In this document: piece after piece, positions 15,197-17,291 of the stretch | Position numbering within the stretch: position 1 is the first letter of the stretch | How the letters are laid out: the number at the start of each line of letters is the position of its first letter | DNA from: Gemmatimonadales bacterium UBA1120 | Lineage (GTDB): Bacteria; Gemmatimonadota; Gemmatimonadetes; Longimicrobiales; Gaopeijiaceae | Direction: 5' to 3' | Length of the DNA stretch: 17,291 bases | Assembly: GCA_002313925.1 (NCBI GenBank) | Contig: DCAZ01000039.1 | Location: forward strand, 1-17,291 | Notes under the pieces: generated by a model | The model's input: the letters and a program-made list of their open reading frames with translations, nothing else | Told to the model about the DNA's origin: nothing | Database searches by the model: none | Position numbers and translations under genes: made by a program

Positions 15197-16123
15197 TCAC
15201 CCTAGTCGTTCGCGCTTGCGAAGATAAGTTCTCAGGGCGCTTGATAACGGTTGGTCAGTCTCAAGAACATGGTAGTCAATACCGTGCGGGCGGAGATTAT
15301 TCCGCCATTCTTCCAGAGCATCTGCCACAGCGGCTCGGTATTCGATTCGTATATCAGGGATACTTACCAAGAGTTCATCGTTTGTCTCGGGATCAAAAAA
15401 CCGGGCCTCAGAAACTGGTGGGAGCTCTCGTTCCCCCGGATCCAAAAGGTGAAAGACAAGTACTTCGTGCCCATGATGTCTCAGAAACTTTAAGGCTGTC
15501 AGGGTTTCCTCAGGCCTGACGAGAAGATCTGAGAGCAAGATTACAAGTCCCCTTCGTTTGAGCCGAACTGCGAGGTCCCGAATTGCCCGTTCCGCAGATG
15601 TGCCCTCTGAAGCTTCGAGCGCTGCCAAATGGTGTGTGAGCTCTGTCCATTGTCGCCGGCCACCTCTCGCCCGCACCCTATCGACTACAATATCATGAAA
15701 AGCTGCCATCCCTACGGAGTCGCCCTGCCTTAGGAGAATGAGTGCTAGTGAAGCGGCCAGGTGTTTTGCGTACCATAACTTCGAGGGAAGAACACCAGGA
15801 TCGGAACTCCAACCCATCGATTTACTGACATCCACCAAGAGATGGGCCCTCAGATTCGTCTCCTCCTCAAACTGCTTCACATAATAGCGGTCGGAACGGC
15901 CGAACATTCGCCAGTCGATGTACCTGAGATCGTCACCCGCCTGATAAGCACGGAGTTCGGCGAACTCGGCTGAGAAACCTCGATGCGGAGAGCGGTGCAG
16001 GCCCATCAAGAAGCCTTCCACAACCTCCCGAGCAATCAACTCGATTCCACCGAGCTGAGAGAGAGTTGCAGCGTCCAGTAAATCTGGACGCGAGGCGTTC
16101 GGAGCGGTATGTGGAGTGTTCAT
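15197..16123 (-). CDS. DUF58 domain protein
   Basis: This 308-residue cytoplasmic protein is of the DUF58 family, which usually works with a MoxR AAA+ ATPase and BatA/VWA proteins. The DUF58 core lies at 52-102: FAELRAYQAGDDLRYIDW followed by RMFGRSDRYYVKQFEEE. It leads into a VWA-like region with DVSKS (Asp98, Ser100, Ser102), RRGLVILLSDLL and HGHEVLVFHLLDP. The frame opens at TTG 16153, but ATG 16123 is preferred; it has a GGGG tract five bases upstream. The gene is the first of the minus-strand operon, and no moxR lies between it and the divergent lepA. Function is inferred from family and partner only. Confidence 0.88.
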   Translation of the reverse strand: MNTPHTAPNASRPDLLDAATLSQLGGIELIAREVVEGFLMGLHRSPHRGFSAEFAELRAYQAGDDLRYIDWRMFGRSDRYYVKQFEEETNLRAHLLVDVSKSMGWSSDPGVLPSKLWYAKHLAASLALILLRQGDSVGMAAFHDIVVDRVRARGGRRQWTELTHHLAALEASEGTSAERAIRDLAVRLKRRGLVILLSDLLVRPEETLTALKFLRHHGHEVLVFHLLDPGERELPPVSEARFFDPETNDELLVSIPDIRIEYRAAVADALEEWRNNLRPHGIDYHVLETDQPLSSALRTYLRKRERLG

Positions 16124-16217
16124 CAGAGCCCCGGAACCTACTGGTCTGATCAAGTGTGCTCAACGGGTTCCAGGGTCTATACAGTTCCATAAGAAATGTT
16201 GGTTGAGAGATGTGTGT

Positions 16218-16227
16218 CGAAGCTTCG
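16218..16227. promoter_or_regulatory. 10-base palindrome between DUF58 gene and lepA
   Basis: CGAAGCTTCG is a perfect inverted repeat in the 166-base gap between the divergent DUF58 and lepA genes. It might be an operator shared by the two promoters. I found no convincing -35/-10 pair on either strand here, and a palindrome of this size can occur by chance. Confidence 0.2.
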
Positions 16228-16289
16228 CACCAACTCATTCGTTACCTTTTCCTCAGCATCGTCTAAATCACCCGGTACACCACTGATTC

Positions 16290-17291
16290 GTGCATACCAA
16301 TCACATCAGGAACTTCTGCATCGTGGCTCATATCGACCACGGTAAATCCACCTTAGCAGACAGGCTTCTTGAGGGGACTCATACACTTGATCCTCGAGAG
16401 ATGCGCGCACAGGTGCTTGACGATAATGAGCTTGAGCGTGAGCGGGGGATTACCATCAAGCTGCATGCAGTACGTATGAAGTATCAGGCTCAGGATGGAA
16501 AAGAGTATGAGTTCAACCTCATAGACACACCGGGTCATGTGGACTTTACCTATGAGGTATCCCGCTCTTTGGCAGCGTGTGAGGGAGCTATCCTAGTTGT
16601 TGACGCAACACAGGGGCCTCAGGCCCAGACTCTCTCTAATCTCTTCCTTGCCCTTGATGCGGGCCTAGAGATCATTCCTGTGGTCAACAAGATAGATTTG
16701 CCCGGTGCGGAACCGGAGCGTAGGCGCGACGAGGTAGCTGATCTCTTAGGTGTACCCCCGGAAACAGTACTCCTGACTAGCGCTAAAGAGGGAACCGGGA
16801 TTGAAGAAGTTCTTGAGGCTGTGGTAGAAAGAATCCCGGAACCGTTGGGTGATGCCGAGGCTCCCCTTAGGGCGCTCATCTTTGATTCCTACTATGACAA
16901 GTACTTAGGAGCGGTTCCATCTGTGCGGGTGGTGGATGGCACTCTACAGCCTGGAATGAAGATCACGTTTGGTAATGTCAATGCGAGTTACGAGGTTACC
17001 GAGGTGGGTTCGATGCGACTGGGCAGGGTTCCTGCTAAAGCTCTGACACCGGGAGAGGTGGGTTATGTCGTAGCCGCTATCAAGGCAGTTGGTGACACCC
17101 GCGTCGGTGACACGATTCTTGATGCGGACAACCCTTCGACAGAGCTCTTGCCCGGCTATCAGGAAGCCCGCCCCATGGTATTTGCCGGCCTCTATCCTAC
17201 GGATACTGACGACTACGAAAATCTTCGCGATGCACTTGCGAAACTTCGGATGAACGACGCTAGTCTCCAATATGAACCTGAGACTTCCACG
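16290..17291 (+). CDS. lepA: Elongation factor 4 (LepA), 5' part
   Basis: This ribosome-bound GTPase is thought to remodel or back-translocate stalled ribosomes. The first 334 codons are present and the gene runs off the window. Motifs are: G1 in IVAHIDHGKST (11-21); an effector region with LDDNELERERGITIKL; G3 DTPGH (79-83); G4 NKID (133-136); and G5 LTSAKEGTG. A translation-factor beta-barrel domain follows (ALIFDSYYDKYLGA, LYPTDTDDYENLRDAL). The start is read as GTG at 16290, because an in-frame TGA lies two codons before it and MHTNHIRNFCIVAHID aligns well with the usual LepA opening. No clear Shine-Dalgarno site precedes it. It is divergent from the DUF58 operon. Confidence 0.96.
   Translation, partial: MHTNHIRNFCIVAHIDHGKSTLADRLLEGTHTLDPREMRAQVLDDNELERERGITIKLHAVRMKYQAQDGKEYEFNLIDTPGHVDFTYEVSRSLAACEGAILVVDATQGPQAQTLSNLFLALDAGLEIIPVVNKIDLPGAEPERRRDEVADLLGVPPETVLLTSAKEGTGIEEVLEAVVERIPEPLGDAEAPLRALIFDSYYDKYLGAVPSVRVVDGTLQPGMKITFGNVNASYEVTEVGSMRLGRVPAKALTPGEVGYVVAAIKAVGDTRVGDTILDADNPSTELLPGYQEARPMVFAGLYPTDTDDYENLRDALAKLRMNDASLQYEPETST

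Noticed and set aside
16124..16289. Search for divergent promoters between the DUF58 gene and lepA
   Set aside because: A TATAGA-like hexamer on the minus strand has no -35 at a workable distance; nothing better was seen on the plus strand.
1..17291. Search for CRISPR arrays, tRNA or rRNA genes, insertion sequences and phage genes
   Set aside because: No regularly spaced repeats, no cloverleaf-like segment, and no transposase or integrase motif was found in reading the window.

Overview
The window reads as chromosomal DNA of a Gram-negative bacterium with an outer membrane. It carries lipoprotein signal peptides, two SurA/PpiC-type periplasmic chaperone-isomerases, a MltD-type murein transglycosylase and an EnvC-like LytM protein. 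The gene mix and order (DUF58, BatA-type membrane protein, Mfd, PPIase lipoprotein, SurA, PdxA, LytM, delta-prime, MoaC) recall Gemmatimonadota-like genomes. That placement is an inference from memory of gene content, not a phylogenetic result.

Left block (1-1752, minus strand). This is GC-rich DNA (40 of 60 bases are G or C in 1561-1620). It holds a Tat-targeted, probably lipid-anchored M24 metallopeptidase with all five metal ligands. Downstream is a frame-shifted remnant of an unrecognised gene, and then the start of a secreted protein that leaves the window at base 1. The remnant's stop codon overlaps the next start as ATGA, so it was once part of an operon.

AT-rich islet (about 1780-2400, plus strand). 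G+C is visibly lower (22 of 60 in 1861-1920, against 30 of 60 in 7561-7620 of the core operon). It carries a SnoaL/NTF2-fold protein and, 58 bases later, a 32-residue ORF in which 16 residues are cysteine. That small ORF has a good ribosome binding site and looks like a minimal metallothionein. It is the most unusual item in the window. A plus-strand mltD-like lytic transglycosylase lipoprotein follows and ends two bases from the stop of the convergent moaC.

Core operon (16123 down to 3708, minus strand). Nine genes run in one direction with short gaps or overlaps: DUF58 protein, BatA/VWA membrane protein, mfd, PPIase lipoprotein, surA, pdxA, degenerate LytM protein, delta-prime subunit (holB) and moaC. 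The themes are envelope assembly (PPIases, LytM), transcription-coupled repair (Mfd), replication (delta-prime) and cofactor synthesis (PdxA for vitamin B6, MoaC for molybdopterin). surA and pdxA are also neighbours in Escherichia coli.

Right end (16290-17291, plus strand). The 5' part of lepA (elongation factor 4) is transcribed divergently from the DUF58 gene and is cut by the window edge.

I saw no tRNA, rRNA, CRISPR array, transposase, integrase or convincing intrinsic terminator.
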